DNA of 64,000 bases from Gadus chalcogrammus (GCF_026213295.1 NC_079412.1:10096211-10160210); one strand, 5' to 3'; numbered from the stretch's first letter, positions 1 to 15,095 are shown. Notes: a model not told the origin generated them from the sequence alone. Translations and numbers: made by a program.

Positions 1-1
1 C

Positions 2-1367
<1,366 letters not shown>

Positions 1368-2430
1368 GCCAAAAGAACAATGTTTGAGACTTTACGTGTC
1401 TATGAGGTACTCGATCGGTTTGGCCTACCAGCCACAGAAGCACAGGAGTGGGGACCAAACTCTTCAGTTCACCGTCTTGAACTTTCCTCCACGCGGGTGT
1501 TTGTATTGGTGTCTGTCACAGGCCTTACGTGTCTACATAAGCCTCCATAGGCCATGAGGGATCTGTCTGTATTTTTTTTATTTCATTTGACAGAATGTTT
1601 ACGAATGATCAAATGCGTGCATGTCATGATGGCTGCATGATGTGGAGTAGTTTACAATGACATTTTTCTTTGTTTCAAACCTCCGACTGGGTTGAGTATG
1701 CAAGGGGAAAAAAATTGCAGCTACAGCAAGCAAAGTGATTGTGCCAATGGATCCCTTCACAGACTGTCATTGTTGTTACATATTGCATCCATGTGATGAA
1801 TGAAGAATGATAATGCTCCTTCTAGAGTGGTTCAATAGTTGTAAGGAACTAGGATGTTATTTAATTATCAATACGTGGGTAAGTGTGTCAACTGCTCAGA
1901 CAGTGTAGCCAGATCATAAAAGATTTAGCAAAAAAAAATAAAACTTTCAAGGTAAAATTAGTGGTACCAAGCATAACATTATCTTATTTTCTAACCATAA
2001 CAATTCATCACCTGGATTGCATGCTGGGGGAAAATAACTAAATTAGTTTGTTTTTGTGCACTTATTGAGTTACTGTTGCCTGCTTTTCTTGCCAGATCTG
2101 GCAATACTGCCATAAGTTGCCATTGAACTTATGAACCAATATTGCTTGGTTACTGAGAGCTTTTAATATGGGTTTTGCAGCCATCTTAACAATGTCCGAA
2201 ATATAACTACTTTGCTATAAATGGTCCCATTACATGTGAACTAATTTGTACAATTTGCAAAATGTTATATGATATTTTATCAAGGTGCATTCTACAATGT
2301 CATGGAGTAGTCAATCAACCCACTCCACTGTTCATACTGGTGCACTGCATGTCGTTGTGTCTCCTGGTACACCTACATCTTTTGAAACATACTTTGGGAA
2401 TAAATATGAAGATCTTGTTTTACGTCTTTG
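1368..2430 (+). other. 3' UTR of the DPP-like gene with candidate poly(A) signals
   Basis: AT-rich sequence without introns or coding frames follows the stop. Candidate poly(A) signals AATAAA lie at 1937-1942 and 2399-2404. The second is followed at once by a T/GT-rich stretch (about 2412-2460), the expected downstream element, so it is the better 3' end. The extent is inferred, not proven. Confidence 0.5.
2399..2404 (+). terminator. Poly(A) signal AATAAA, likely 3' end of DPP-like gene
   Basis: Canonical AATAAA, about 1.03 kb after the stop, with a GT/T-rich downstream element within 15-50 bp. An alternative AATAAA lies at 1937-1942. Confidence 0.5.
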
Positions 2431-2829
2431 ATGTTTTGGATTATTTTGGTTTTTGCTATCATTACTATCTTATCAATACTCAATTACACTCAACCAGTTG
2501 TTGTTGGTCCAATTGGACTTTGGTTCTCTACAGGAATGCAGGGAAGAGGAACCCCACGATTAGGAGTTAGTCCCAGACGGTTCGAGAGACGCAAAGATCG
2601 TTTATTGGCCTGTGGCATGTGCCACCCCGACCAGTGACATATGCCGTTCCACCTGGTCGGCATATGCCGTTCAGGAACATGCCGGACACGTGTCAAGGTT
2701 GCGCCTAGTTAGGATGGGTTTTAAATTTGATAGAGACTGCTTGTATTTTTTATACTCCGAGTCCATGATGGTTAAGCGTTTCCTAAAATGTCAAAATGCT
2801 TCAAGGGTGGACGTGGAATGACACACACC

Positions 2830-3440
2830 AGACTCAGAAGATAAGCTGACCCTATATATGGTACGAGAGCTGCCCAGCCACGGGCCGTCAGGTGGTACCG
2901 GGTTTCCGGGCTGTCAGGACTGCAGAGCAGATCATTGGCAGAGAGCTCCCAGGCCTGCAGGACACCTCCCACACACTTTATCTCAGGAAAGCTCTCAGGA
3001 TTATGAAGGACCCCCACCAGCACATTAACTTTCACTCTGCTGCCGTCTGGCCGGCGAGACCAGAGCATCTGCTCTGGTCTCAACAGCCTGTGATTTCTTA
3101 CATTCACATGTAAAAACTCATCATTACATTCTTAATTTATGACCTTATCACCCATAATAATATATTATAATTCATTTTCAACCTCATAATTGCGTGTAAC
3201 TTTGACTTTTGCAAATAGCAGGATGTGCACATAGTTACAATTGGGATTTTGTATAGAATTTGTTTTAATTATATTATAACCATGTACTAATTTACTCATT
3301 TATTTATAGGCTGCTAATATTTATAGTATATTTTTATATATTCTTTCTCTCTAGCATGTTTTATCTTCCTTGTATTCTATGCCCTAGCAAGTAGTTCCTG
3401 GTGTCTAGTTGTAATAATTTCTGACAATAAACTACTTGAA
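2830..3440 (+). mobile_element. 5'-truncated LINE (L2-type non-LTR), C-terminal end of reverse transcriptase plus 3' tail
   Basis: Translation from about 2862 gives VRTAEQIIG, then LPGLQD and LRKALRIMKDP. A +2 frame shift near 3030 gives FTLLPSGRRDQSI. This series (VRTAE-II-G, LP-LQD, RKA-I-DP, F-LLPSGRR-QS) is the typical extreme C-terminus of L2/CR1-like fish LINE reverse transcriptases. The reading frame is broken and no upstream RT motifs are present, so the copy is 5'-truncated and dead. The AT-rich tail to the AATAAA near 3426 is probably its 3' UTR. Family assignment is from memory of these motifs; exact borders are uncertain. Confidence 0.7.
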
Positions 3441-4130
3441 ATTTACTTCAAGATCAAGAAGAGCAGTTCTAAAGCGCAGTGTTTTGCGCCCAGATGTACG
3501 TGTGCAACTTATACACAGAGGCTATTTTAATGCAGTTGTGTATTGGCTTTTTCATAACTTGAAATGGACCAAAAGTATTAGTTCAGGCCAGTTGTGCATA
3601 GTGCATGGCTTTCATCACTTGTTCATAATGCTTTGGTTGAGTACAACGTTTAAAATACAGTTGTGTAGAGTGGAGTTCAGTTTAGGTAAATTGGACATTA
3701 TCGTTTATTTTGTCTCATTTCAATAAACACATATCCCCATTATAAGTTGGGTGATGTTCTTGCGACAGACCTGTTTAGTATTACATATAAGTGACCTAGC
3801 CAAGGTATATTTATGCTACTCTTACAACTAGTTTTTTTAAAGGGGTTGATTTTGAAATAATTCGTTCAACATATATAATACACCTGTCCATTATATCTAT
3901 TTATACATGTATGTAACTCATTGTCTTTGCATATACAAAAAAAACTATAGATAAACTATGTTGGTGAAATGCAAAACACTTTTTCAATATGTAATCCTTC
4001 TCAGGCGTTCCCCCCATGACGGAAATGCGGAGGTGGACCATACGAATCATAAAGTGAGTAATAAAACTTGTTCTTCTATTTCTTGAACACACCCTTTACA
4101 CAATGAACTATCGCAGAGAGCCGAGTGAGG
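3441..4130. other. Intergenic, no gene seen
   Basis: AT-rich sequence between the LINE tail and the cs promoter. Only short chance open frames; no repeat or RNA gene recognised. Confidence 0.6.
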
Positions 4131-4135
4131 GCTGA

Positions 4136-4225
4136 CCAATAGAAATACACCATGCGGTCATCTGACCAATGAAAATGTATTACGCTATTGTGACGTAGAA
4201 CCTTTCCTCCAATTAGCTTGACGTC
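4136..4225 (+). promoter_or_regulatory. cs: cs promoter: three CCAAT boxes and two CRE-like sites
   Basis: CCAAT boxes lie at 4136-4140, 4166-4170 and 4209-4213, with CRE-type half or near-full sites TGACGT at 4191-4196 and TGACGTC at 4219-4225. All fall within about 220 bp of the cs start codon, and no clear TATA box is seen. The arrangement fits an NF-Y plus CREB/ATF-driven housekeeping promoter. The transcription start probably lies about 4230-4300; this is inference. Confidence 0.6.
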
Positions 4226-4356
4226 TACTTGCGGGCCCGGATCCCTCTTCAACCTTCTGCTTTCTGGAGGGGCACCTTCAACCAGCTCCGCGGTGCACTG
4301 ATAGTGGCTCTATTACCTCAAAAGTCTTAGTTTGGATCCAGACACTATCAAACACA

Positions 4357-7300
4357 ATGTCTTTTCTAACCATCAGCCGGATAGCACCTAAGCTTCTCAA
4401 TTCAAAGGTAAGAAATATTTTATGTCCAACCTAAACCCGTGGAGGTTAGCTTTCAAGGGAACGTGAACGGGCTAGCGATAGAGCTAACGACAAGCTAGCG
4501 AGTGTTACTCAAAGTGAGGTGCCGGCCCTTCAAGCACATCGTAAAAGTCAACTCACACATCGATGAACGTTTCAAATATAATGTATTACGGAGATTTACA
4601 CGGGGTTTCCGGTTTGTAAAGCGGGGAATTAAAATGTATAACCTTATTTCTAGTGACACTTGACCAGCGCAGCCCGGCCTGGCTTTGTGAGCCCCGACGT
4701 GTTGGCTGGTTAACCCCCGTCTAACTAACCGGTTCACCTCTTCATTTCGCTCTAAGGGGAGCATTATTGTAGCTCAGTGACCTATTGTGAGCACTGAAGT
4801 CCCATTATTTAGAACAGGCTTTACTCCTGCATCTCTTTTCAACTCATTTGACCTTCACGTCATCGTTTACGTTGTTTGGTTACTTAAATTAAACTGTGGG
4901 CGAGTGGATTATCTCAAATGAGACATTAGTTAAAACAAGGTAGACTAACTACACCAATTTATATTAAAAAACAAACAAATTGAAGTTTATACGTATGTAT
5001 ACAAATACATACATTTTCATATTATGTAGAATTACATAAACTGGTGGCTCGTATGTTAGTAATATTGTTCTGCTTTCAACAGTAGTAGCTCTTATTGGTT
5101 ACGACAGACAATGTGTCCATCTACTGCCCTAATAAAGTGTCCGATTTCCATAGAACTCTTTCACATTACGACTATGAGACTCATTTAGCTGCAGAATACA
5201 GTGTCCTCTCATTGGTCCTGTCCAGGGCTAGTCATTAAACTTAAGCTCAATATTGGACCATTTAACTATACACTGGAAGCTGTGCAGCTCTTTCAGGGTC
5301 ATCATAACCTCTTCACTGTTATTAGCAGGAATGTTTGCTTAAAGCTTCCTTACAGTCTGCAGTTAAATAGGGGTCATATAATAGCTTTTAAATAGGATAA
5401 TATTTGTTTTGTGTTTGAAAAGTGGACAATGATGCATGTCATGTCATAATATGCTTAATTAGTGTGTTTCCATCATATATTAATTAACGTTTTTGAATTA
5501 AGCTCTGTAATTACAATTCAGCCATAACAATGCAGAGGAAAGCCTCTATCCTGCTGAGAAAATAATAATCCCACCCCTTCCATTAGGGCAGGTAGAAGAT
5601 AGGAGTTACTAGTACCAAGAGATCCACAAGCGTGTGGTTGGGTTACATAATCTCTGCTGTCTGGACAATGTGTAACTGCGGTGAAATGAGCTCATGTCTT
5701 TTGGTCTTTGGGGTGAACCGCCAGGACCATAGTTCACTACGTTAGTGAAGCACGCCTGGGTTGCTCTTGGACACTAGCCAGCTGTCCTCAAGCCCCCTTA
5801 GCCCTCCCTTCCTTTAGACAGTCCTACCAGGGAGTCCCGTTTCAGTGACTGCTACCTACCATCGCAGCAAGATCACTATTTGGTTACTGAAGCTAATGTC
5901 ATCGCTACATTAGCCGATAGCCGTTTTAATCCTACTTATCTACCAAACCTATATCTACTACCATCCCCTCTGATGTAAGAAGATATAATTGGCTCAGAAC
6001 TTTTAGGATAGAAGCTAATGCACTGTTTCTAACTGAACCGCCATACCCGATATGTGCATTTTGTTGACAAGTTGTGGCAAAATTCAAATCTAGAAAGCTA
6101 CACTTTCGCGGCACCTCCCCTAATCCAAACATGGTGTGCAGTATTGTATGCACCACCCTCTGATGTTGAGTTGAAGATGCCAAACGTAATGGCTTGGTTG
6201 CAAGCTAGGTTTAAAACACTAGCTGCTTGCTTATCGGCCGAGTCAATGCCAGATGGTTAGCTTCCATTGCACAAAGAAGCACCAGTAAAACTTGTCCCTC
6301 GTTTGAGTTTCTAATTGATTTAAGTATGGCAAACGTGTGCAACGCTATGGACGGATGTAAAGTGACCTGCCTCATAAATGCCTTGATTTCTTGTTCACCA
6401 GAATGCCACATCTGCCCTGGTGGCTGCCAGACATGCCAGCGCAGCAACTGTAAGTAATCCTTATCTTTCAGCTCCATAGTCTTATAGACTGCATGTTTTG
6501 AAGGATTGAGAAAAGAGAATTGTTTTCACTGTGGTTATGCCTCTCGATTCGGTTCCAAAACTAAATCAAGCAATGTCAGTAACTAGTTCCTAAGCAGAGT
6601 TTAACTTTGGCAGTTGAGGTTCATTTAATTAACCAGTTCGTTTTTTTGCAGAATCTGAAGGATATTATGGCAGACCTTATCCCCAAAGAACAGACCCGGA
6701 TCAAGAACTTCAAACAGCAATACGGAAAAACCAACATTGGCCAAATCACTGTTGATATGGTGAGTCATTTCTGATATGCAATGCTGAGATTCAAAAACTT
6801 TTCATTTGTAATGCAAAGATTGCAAGATGCATACACATGTCATGTATGCTTTGAAACATAAGATACCCTTTGAATACTCTTCCCCTTGCTGTCGTTTGAG
6901 CGTTGGCTAATGACCTTATGTTCACTTGGTAGGGCAGTGTGAGCAGAGGGCATGTTACAGAGGACATTTTTTTTAGCTGAGTCACAGAAGGGCTGACCTG
7001 TCATTGGCTACAGCAAACCTATATAGATTCCATATACTTTCACCAACGCAGCCATTTCATTTGAAATGTTGCTATTATCTGTACAGGTTTTGCATGTTAT
7101 ATCTATATTTGGTTACTACATTGTAAATAATTCTCAAGTTGATGGGGTCCAGGTTGAATCAAGTCAATACTTAGTGGAAATTAACACTTCAATAATAACA
7201 ATGTACTTTGATCAGAAGATAAAAGATCTTGGTTATTAATTGTTATCTTGACACCTTGACCAACTGTTAAAAACATTGTAAAGTCAGGTGGACAATAAAA

Positions 7301-10300
7301 AAGTCTGACGATTCATGTTTTAGTAGAGGTCACCTTTAACTTGTCAATGTCTCTCTTGTGAACATACAGGTGTATGGCGGTATGAGGGGAATGAAGGGGC
7401 TGGTGTATGAGACGTCTGTGCTGGATCCAGATGAGGTGTGTATGCTAAAGGGCAACCATAACGAAAAATATTTTGTGTGTCTTTATGATACCTCTGCTGT
7501 ATAGGCCCATCTCTGCCGAGTTTAGCTTCCATCAAGGTAGCAACCCCAAATTCTTCACCCTTGCTCTCTCACTTGTTCAGGGAATCCGGTTCCGTGGCTA
7601 CAGCATTCCAGAGTGTCAGGGTCTGCTGCCCAAGGCCCCAGGAGGGCAGGAGCCACTGCCTGAAGGTCTCTTCTGGCTGCTGATCACAGGACAGGTGCCC
7701 ACCGAAGAACAGGTGAGCATACGGATGACGGACACAACCGTATTTTAGAGACGCACACCACAAAAGGCTCTGTTCAGAATATGCTGAGATGGCAAAACAT
7801 GTTTACAGACGGTGATGGCTGTTATTCTGTTGGAGTGTCTTCTCTTGAGAGTGTTCTGTGATAAGATCCTGCTGTTTCAAGTAAAGGCCAGCATACAGCA
7901 AGTTGTGCGGGTTTGCTGTAATGCCAGATTTTGAAGATGCCTGCTTTGTTCTGGGTTTTTGTCCTTTAGGTCAGCTGGCTGTCCAAAGAATGGGCGAAAA
8001 GAGCTGCTCTCCCCTCGCATGTGGTCACCATGTTGGACAACTTCCCCACCAACCTGCACCCCATGTCTCAGTTCAGCGCAGCCATCACAGCGCTCAACAG
8101 CGAGAGTGGCTTTGCACGGGCCTACTCCGAGGGGGTCCACAAGTCCAAGTACTGGGAGGTGAGGGCCACTTTAGCACATGCACTCCCCTCTAGTCCCTTG
8201 GATGTCTAGGTCCTCTGGCGGGGGGGGGCTTTTATGTTCTACAAACCTCACAGGGATCATCATGGTTCTGATTAGTTGTGACCTGACGTGGTCTCCTTCC
8301 CCTGCGCTAGTTTGTCTATGAGGACTCCATGGACCTGATTGCCAAGCTGCCCTGCGTCGCAGCCAAGATCTACCGCAACTTGTACCGCGAGGGCAGCAGC
8401 ATCGGAGCCATCGACTCCAACCTGGACTGGTCCCACAACTTCACCAACATGCTCGGCTACAGCGACGCCCAGTTCACTGAGCTAATGAGGCTGTACCTCA
8501 CCATTCACAGGTACGGCGTGTAGCAACAAGGAACGCCCGCTTGGTGGGTCTTGGCTTTTTCCCTACTCAAGCTCAAAGCAGTATACCATTATGGTGAAAT
8601 GCAGCAGGGGTGTAATACCTTTTTGTTTCCTAAGGCTATATGAAATATTTTTTAGTGCCATACCGGAAGCATCACCTATTTATTTCATTTTTGAGTCTGA
8701 ATGTATTGCTGCACCCTTTTCTTACAAAATACCAAAAACGGGCAGACCCTTTCCCCTTGAGTGAGTCAATGGATAGGATTGTGGGGGCGGTGATCATATT
8801 CTGCCCCCTAGTGGCCCTAATTATACGTGCTTTTTAAGCCCAATGGGATCCTCTGCTCATGAGATCAGATTGTCGGTCGGTTTTAAAAGGATTGTCTTGA
8901 TTGTTTTCTTATGCCCTGCTTTCTACCCTCCTTTCCTCCACCAGTGACCACGAGGGAGGCAATGTCAGTGCCCACACCAGCCACTTGGTGGGCAGTGCTC
9001 TGTCTGACCCCTACCTGTCCTTCAGCGCAGCCATGAACGGCCTGGCGGGACCTCTGCACGGACTGGCCAACCAGGTTTGTCCTTCTTGTCCTTTCGATGG
9101 AATATTTAGTAAGAACACTGTTGCATATGGATGTTACTATTCACCCATTTGAATCGGTTGGCAGGACCCAAATTGATCCATATGTATATGTATCGGGCAA
9201 GATTTTGAACATTACTTATTGCCGTTTCTCAAATTAAGTTTCCGCCTTCCAAATGCATCATGATTGACCTTTACGATTTTTAACTGCGAATCAGAAACTG
9301 ATTGACAAATGATCTGGGTTCTGTTTCAGAAGCAAATGCAGTTGTAAAAACCCTATTTGCTCATGTACCCATACGTCATGGCAGCAGGAGGCATTATGTT
9401 TCGGTTCTGTATGGCTTGTTTGGCTGTCAAGTTCAACAACTCCCGCAAACATATCTGTGATGGCATTTCTAATACAGTTATTGACATAAGGGAAAGGATC
9501 CCTATGGTTAAATACAACTTGCTTCTTTACCTTGCCCTTGAGAGTTGAGTTGGAAAGTAGGAAATGTCCCTGTTGTTATCTGTAGTCCCGTTACCCTGCC
9601 TCACCCAAATCGTTCACACCCAGCTCTGCTTTCTGTAGGCGTCTCCAACAACTTCACTCCTCTTCCCAACTCTCACCCAAGGTTCCAACGTAGTCTTTCA
9701 CGAGATTACAGAGCAAGACTTCACCTGTAGCAACGCTTGATAAGACTCAATGAAACACAGACGGATCAAGCCAAAGGTCCTCCTAGAATAACCATCTGAG
9801 CCCGTCATTGGCAAAAACAAGTGCATTTAGATGATTTACATTGACGTAGTGCTATTGCCTTAAAAGGTTACATTGCACTCCTTAGGGGCTGTCATTGATG
9901 AAGCACTTTAGCTCAATACTGGACCCATTAATAACATTGTGTGCATTAGTCTCTTACACCCAAAATGATGGTGAGATAGGGTCCAGGTCGATGAAGTTAT
10001 CCTTTAGTATTTTTTGGTGGCTTCCATTTTCTGTAATTATATTTAACGGCTTCAATTTTACTACATCAGTACACGGGTATCGGTTAGTACCCCAAGGTGA
10101 GAACTTGGTTAAATGGTACTTTTCAGCCCTAAATCAAACTAATGACACTGAATAATTTCAAAGTAAAAGCATTGTCGATGATGGTATTAAGACGCCTGTA
10201 CAATCATGCCTCTGCATATTCAACTCTCACTGATTGTATTGTAAATGTTCCCCTGTATTCCTGCACAAGCACGAGACCACCATAACGTTGTCTATATCTC

Positions 10301-11110
10301 ATTTTATTTGACAGTGCTCTGTGTATTGTCTCTTCTGTCCATCAGGAGGTGCTGGTGTGGCTGACTGCGCTGCAGAAAGAGCTGGGTGGAGAGGTGTCCG
10401 ATGAGAGAATGAGAGACTACATCTGGAACACACTCAAGTCTGGCAGGGTAAAGTCCACTATAAACGCACCTTAGCCCTCTCAGTTGAGCTTTGAACAAGG
10501 GTAATTTGTGGCATCTTGACACCATTTCAAATATTCCCCCCTCTCTCTGTGCTACAGGTGGTGCCTGGCTATGGCCACGCTGTGCTGAGGAAGACCGACC
10601 CACGTTATACCTGCCAGCAGGAGTTTGCCCTGAAACACCTGCCCAATGATCCCCTGTTCAAGATGGTGGCCCAGCTCTACAAGATTGTTCCCAACGTGCT
10701 GCTGGAGCAGGGCAAGGCCAAGAACCCATGGCCTAATGTGGACGCCCATAGTGGGGTGCTCCTGCAGGTAATGATATTTTGTGTAGTTATCGACATTCAC
10801 GGTAGGGGGAGATTTAATAAAAGTCCACGTAGTGATGTAATGTGTAGCAAAAGGCATTTTCAGAATGGACACGTGAGAATCATTTGCAGCGGCCCCGTTT
10901 CTGCTCCCCCTGAACCATGTGCCTCTTTCTCGTTTGCAGTACTACGGCATGACGGAGATGAATTACTACACAGTGCTGTTTGGCGTGTCCCGCGCCCTGG
11001 GCGTGCTGGCCCAGCTGGTGTGGAGCCGAGCGCTGGGCTTCCCCCTGGAGCGCCCCAAGTCCATGAGCACAGAGGGACTCATGAGTCTGGTGGGGACCAA
11101 GTCGGGCTGA
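4357..11110 (+). CDS. cs: Citrate synthase, mitochondrial
   Basis: Eleven coding exons: 4357-4407, 6402-6449, 6652-6759, 7370-7435, 7581-7712, 7970-8158, 8311-8510, 8945-9074, 10346-10447, 10558-10767, 10940-11110. They join into 468 aa (human is 466) with GT-AG splice sites throughout. The enzyme condenses oxaloacetate with acetyl-CoA to citrate, the first step of the TCA cycle, in the mitochondrial matrix. Exons 1-2 encode the presequence ([14 protein letters not shown], then AARHASAA), basic and hydroxylated without acidic residues. The three catalytic residues are present: His303 (GPLHGLAN), His349 (GYGHAVLR) and Asp404 (NVDAHSG). The protein ends ...TKSG. ATG 4357 is chosen because it is the first ATG giving a mitochondrial leader in frame with the core. 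The first intron (about 2 kb) and intron 8 (1.27 kb) hold no other gene. cs converges with coq10 downstream. Confidence 0.98.
4445..4499. promoter_or_regulatory. Cluster of GTTAGC/GCTAGC/GCTAAC hexamers, start of cs intron 1
   Basis: GTTAGC at 4445-4450, GCTAGC at 4471-4476, GCTAAC at 4483-4488 and GCTAGC at 4494-4499, within 100 bp of the first donor. Similar clusters lie beside coq10, ankrd52 and rnf41. Function unknown. Confidence 0.5.
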
Positions 11111-12840
11111 TCGCACCCGCTGAGATGGAGGGGAGGAGAGGGTGGGGGGTGGCGGTTGTAAAGGGAGAGGAAAAGTATATTAAATGTAAAATAAGTTTAC
11201 TGCTGTCCTTCTCACCACCAAGGGGAAAGGGATTCAAAGAGGCGGTGAACTGTAAAGGTCCTTTCACACATGAGGTAAATTCAAATTGTCATGCACTTTG
11301 GTGTAGAAGTCAGTCGAGTTTGCTCAACATACTTTCTCATTTGGAAAATTAGAAGAAAATGCACCATTTTCATTATGGGCTCATGTGCGTACCATCACAC
11401 GGCTGCTGGGATTGCTTACAATTGACCCCAAGCATGGCATTTGAATTTGACTCCAAATCGAAGATGACTGAGGCATTGATTGGAACTTAATGGGTTGAAA
11501 CGCTTTGAGTTGTTTGCAGAAAATGTAAAAATTATGATCAAAAAGAAAATGCCCCTCGCAGAAACACATTCTTTGTCTTCTATGCAATCTCCCCAAAGGT
11601 CCTTCTGCCCAGGCTATTGGTAGACCTCACTCCCAATATGAACACTCCAGTTGAGGTTAAAGGCCCTTCCCAAACCATAGAGTAAATCCATGCGTAATGA
11701 AACCTTTAGATTTATCCAGACATAAAACACAATTAGTAAAAAAGCTCTTGGTATCCCCTTTCTCTCTGAACTAGTGTGTTCTTATGACCACTTTCACCTC
11801 TATGATCAAAATAACTAGATCTTGTCTTCATTTTACAATGGGCTTTGTGCTTGGTGGTTGCTCTGAAGAGCAGTACAGAGTACCAAAGAAACCTGATGGT
11901 GTACAGAAACAGTGACATTAGATATTACAGTAGAGGTGTTTTTAATGTGCTTATGGTTGATGCTTAAGAGCAAGCTTGAATACATGTGGGGTGGGTGGGT
12001 CCGTCTTTTCTCTTTGCAGGTGTATGATTGTAACGTTATCCCCAGCCAACTACTCCAAAATGAGCACTTGCTAGTTTGGAATCCCTCATTTATAGCAGTA
12101 GACTCCCCAGATTGATTAAGTGTCCTTTTGTATGGAGTTTTATTTTGGGTGTTAAATATGTATAAAACGATAGTCTGTGGGTTTGCAATGTGGTTTTATT
12201 TATACACTATGTACATAGGTATATATATATATATATAAATGTATAGCTTGAATGTATGAGCTCTACGTCAAACATGTTGCTCCTATAACCACAATTACCA
12301 AGTAGAAGAACAACCTTGTGTTCCAATCTCACTCGTCGCTGAAAGTGTGACCTGCTTTCCGAAAATTCTCCCGTTGATCTAAAATTCACTGCGTCTAACC
12401 TGTGTATATAAGTGATTTTTGCCTAGTTGTATGGGCTTAGCTGGTGCAGGTGTTAGTTTTGAATGTTTCAAGCTTGCTCTTTTGTCTGAGGTCTGTTCAG
12501 TTTCTATCGTTTGTAGACACTCCATTTTGTGTGTAGTAACGGCTTACTAGTCTGTACATGTTGCTCATTCACTTGCAGAATTTTTAATTTCTATGGCTTC
12601 CTCCCCTTGCTCAGTTTCTGATTTTGTTCTCTTCCATATGCTTAGTGTATGAGGATGTTATTTTGATCGTAGAGAGTGTAACGGTTGTGTGCGGTAGCTG
12701 GGATGTATTCACTGAGGAAAGAATCACAACAGGAACAAACTGGGATAGGTCAGATGGGCAAGAGCTGCCCTGACTGAACAAATATCCGAAAACCTAACAA
12801 AAATAGAAAAAACAATAAAAGTTTTTATTAACAAATACCT
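11111..12840 (+). other. cs: cs 3' UTR
   Basis: Non-coding, intron-free sequence from the cs stop to a canonical AATAAA at 12814-12819 with T-rich sequence just after it. Length about 1.7 kb. An (AT)n tract lies at about 12220-12236. No conserved frame was seen. Confidence 0.55.
12814..12819 (+). terminator. cs: Poly(A) signal AATAAA, likely cs 3' end
   Basis: Canonical hexamer followed by a T-rich run. It lies about 0.6 kb short of the opposite-strand poly(A) signal of coq10, as expected for convergent genes. Confidence 0.55.
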
Positions 12841-13426
12841 TGAAGTTGTTTTTGGTTTTTCAAAACGAACCGCCTTGATCTGAATTAGGAAATGTAGGAG
12901 TGGAAAACACATGCAAACAAAGTCAACCAAACTCATTTTACTATTGATAAATTGCAGGGGGAACACGTTTTTAATGCCCAGTCCCATGTTTAAATATCAA
13001 CATCATCCTCTGCCTTCCATGCGTCTCCAGTAGTATGGAGTAATGGTGAAGACGGTCTTGTGTTGAAAGATGGGCAACCTCAAGTGCGCAGACGTTCCAA
13101 ATGGGCACCTATCCCTGGTGCCGTTATTAATAACTGTTCCAAATACCATCTCCCCTCTCCGGTTTCCCGCTGCCCTTGGAGACGCCTCTGTCCCACAGAG
13201 CTTTTGTCAGTGCCAACATGGGGAGCTCTCACACTGGGCAACGCATGTGATGCTGATGTGCACGTAACATATCTAGCATGCCTGAGGGTGCATAGGAAAT
13301 AATTACATCTTTAACTGCATATGCGCACGCACACACACACACACAATACTTTGCCCGCATCAACGTGGTGCACAGAAACCAAAAATAATTTGATGCAATA
13401 TTAACTTCATAAACTACACACCAGAT

Positions 13427-13432
13427 TTTATT
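13427..13432 (-). terminator. coq10a: Poly(A) signal (AATAAA on minus strand), likely coq10 3' end
   Basis: TTTATT on the plus strand reads AATAAA on the minus strand. It would give coq10 a 3' UTR of about 1.67 kb (13430-15095), an AT-rich stretch with no coding frame. TTTATT at 12823-12828 is a more distal alternative that would overlap the cs end. Confidence 0.45.
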
Positions 13433-15095
13433 TTCAGAATATTTTTAACTTAAATACAACTGAAATGCAGAGTATTCACAAATGTACATGTAGGCTCTCA
13501 AGTGAAATATTAGAGCCAAAGATTGATAATTCACACTTTCTGACTGAGGGAGAGGGGACGGGGGTGATTCAAACAATAAGGTGCTGTATAAGCTTCAACT
13601 GTCTCGCCTAGGGGGTTTAAAGGTATGACTATTTGTATCTTAAGTAAAAGGTAAACTGAAGAACATTTGTGTATCCACATTTAGGAGGTATGTAATAAGC
13701 CAACTAGTGTGCCATAACTACTATACACCCGTGTCTTTTCATGTAACAGCCATGATGCAGATATGAACAGAAATTGTTTAAAGAACAGGGCTGCTATATA
13801 CTATTCTACGACCGGGAAACTTCCTGAGGAGAGAAATAGTACAGAGTACAGTGGGTGTTTATGTTGATGGTCCTTTAATACACTTAAACTCAGTTAAGAG
13901 TAAGATAGATCATATTATTGAGGTGTATTACAGACAATTTTAGATATTGTAGTTGAATGTAGTGCATTCACCTAAAATATAACTTGATTATGTAATCTAT
14001 TTTCTGGTAGAATTTGCATAGCTTAAATATTAATATTGCACTCATCTATAATTGGAAGGAGGATAGTTGATTTGATTAATTTCCTTGTTTTAGTTAACTG
14101 GTATGTCACTGTACAGGGCCGTAAGATAAGCCATTCTGCAATTGTGTAGGAAAAGTCCCCTTTTTCAAACTAAATACCTTTAACGATCCACTTCAAGTTA
14201 AAGCTCTGCATCACAACAAAACAAGTGAGACGAAACCTAAATTAACTCAAGTCAAAATGTACCATCACCCTCTGCAAAAAACTATCAGATCACACAATGG
14301 AGGAGAGCGAGATGTCTAGCTTCCAACAAGCATGGCACAATTCATTTAGAAATTAATAAAACACTGCTGCGTTAAATCAATAACGTATGAAATTAAAACC
14401 CAATATCTGTCGGCATACATCCAAGCTCAATAACATCATCTTATTAAAACTCTGCTTGAAACATAAATAATATATATCAATGAAATTCCCTAATGCGATA
14501 AGCGGAGGCTAAAATCTAAACAGAAGAGTTAGATCCCAACTTAAAAAGGATGGTTGCTAATGAGTGAGATTCTGGCCCTGCTGTTGGCTGTTTCCAGCTA
14601 CATTGTGAACAGAATAGCAACAAGTCAGCCTCAACGGGTGTAACTTTGAAATACATTACATATCATGTGTGTTATTATATTGTCAAAGAATGCCAATATT
14701 TGACTCACTGCCATTCATTTGTATATTACTTAAGGATCAAGTAACAGGCGATATTCTGGGGGAGAGGATGCTGGATTTATGTAGAAGAAGTTTGTAACAG
14801 CGCACGGTTTTACCTGCAAAAGAAGAACCTTACAGTAGAGGTAAGTGGAAAATAACACTCAGTTGGCCAATTTAAAAATAAATAATGTGATGAGCCCGGG
14901 TTTGGTGCAGGAATGAGCGTTGCGTCGACTCATCCTTTGTGAGCGATATCGGAGCGTTCTGCTGCTCGTTCTTCGTGGAGAAGGACAACAACAGTGGGAG
15001 GGCGTCATGCAGATCTGAGTGAGAGTGTGTGTGTCGAGGGACTAAGGTTTGTTTGGTGTTGGTAAGGCTGGAGGAGGGCGGATGGGGGGGCAGCC
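13433..15095 (-). other. coq10a: coq10 3' UTR
   Basis: AT-rich sequence without introns or recognisable coding frames, directly after the coq10 stop codon on the minus strand. Assigned as UTR by position and the candidate poly(A) signal. Confidence 0.45.

Noticed and set aside
6054..6477. Overlapping 68-88 codon frames in cs intron 1
   Set aside because: No family features; the true cs exon 2 is only the 48 bp at 6402-6449.
10516..11352. 278-codon open frame
   Set aside because: Read-through of cs exon 10 into its intron and a shifted frame of exon 11; the spliced model gives the true citrate synthase end.
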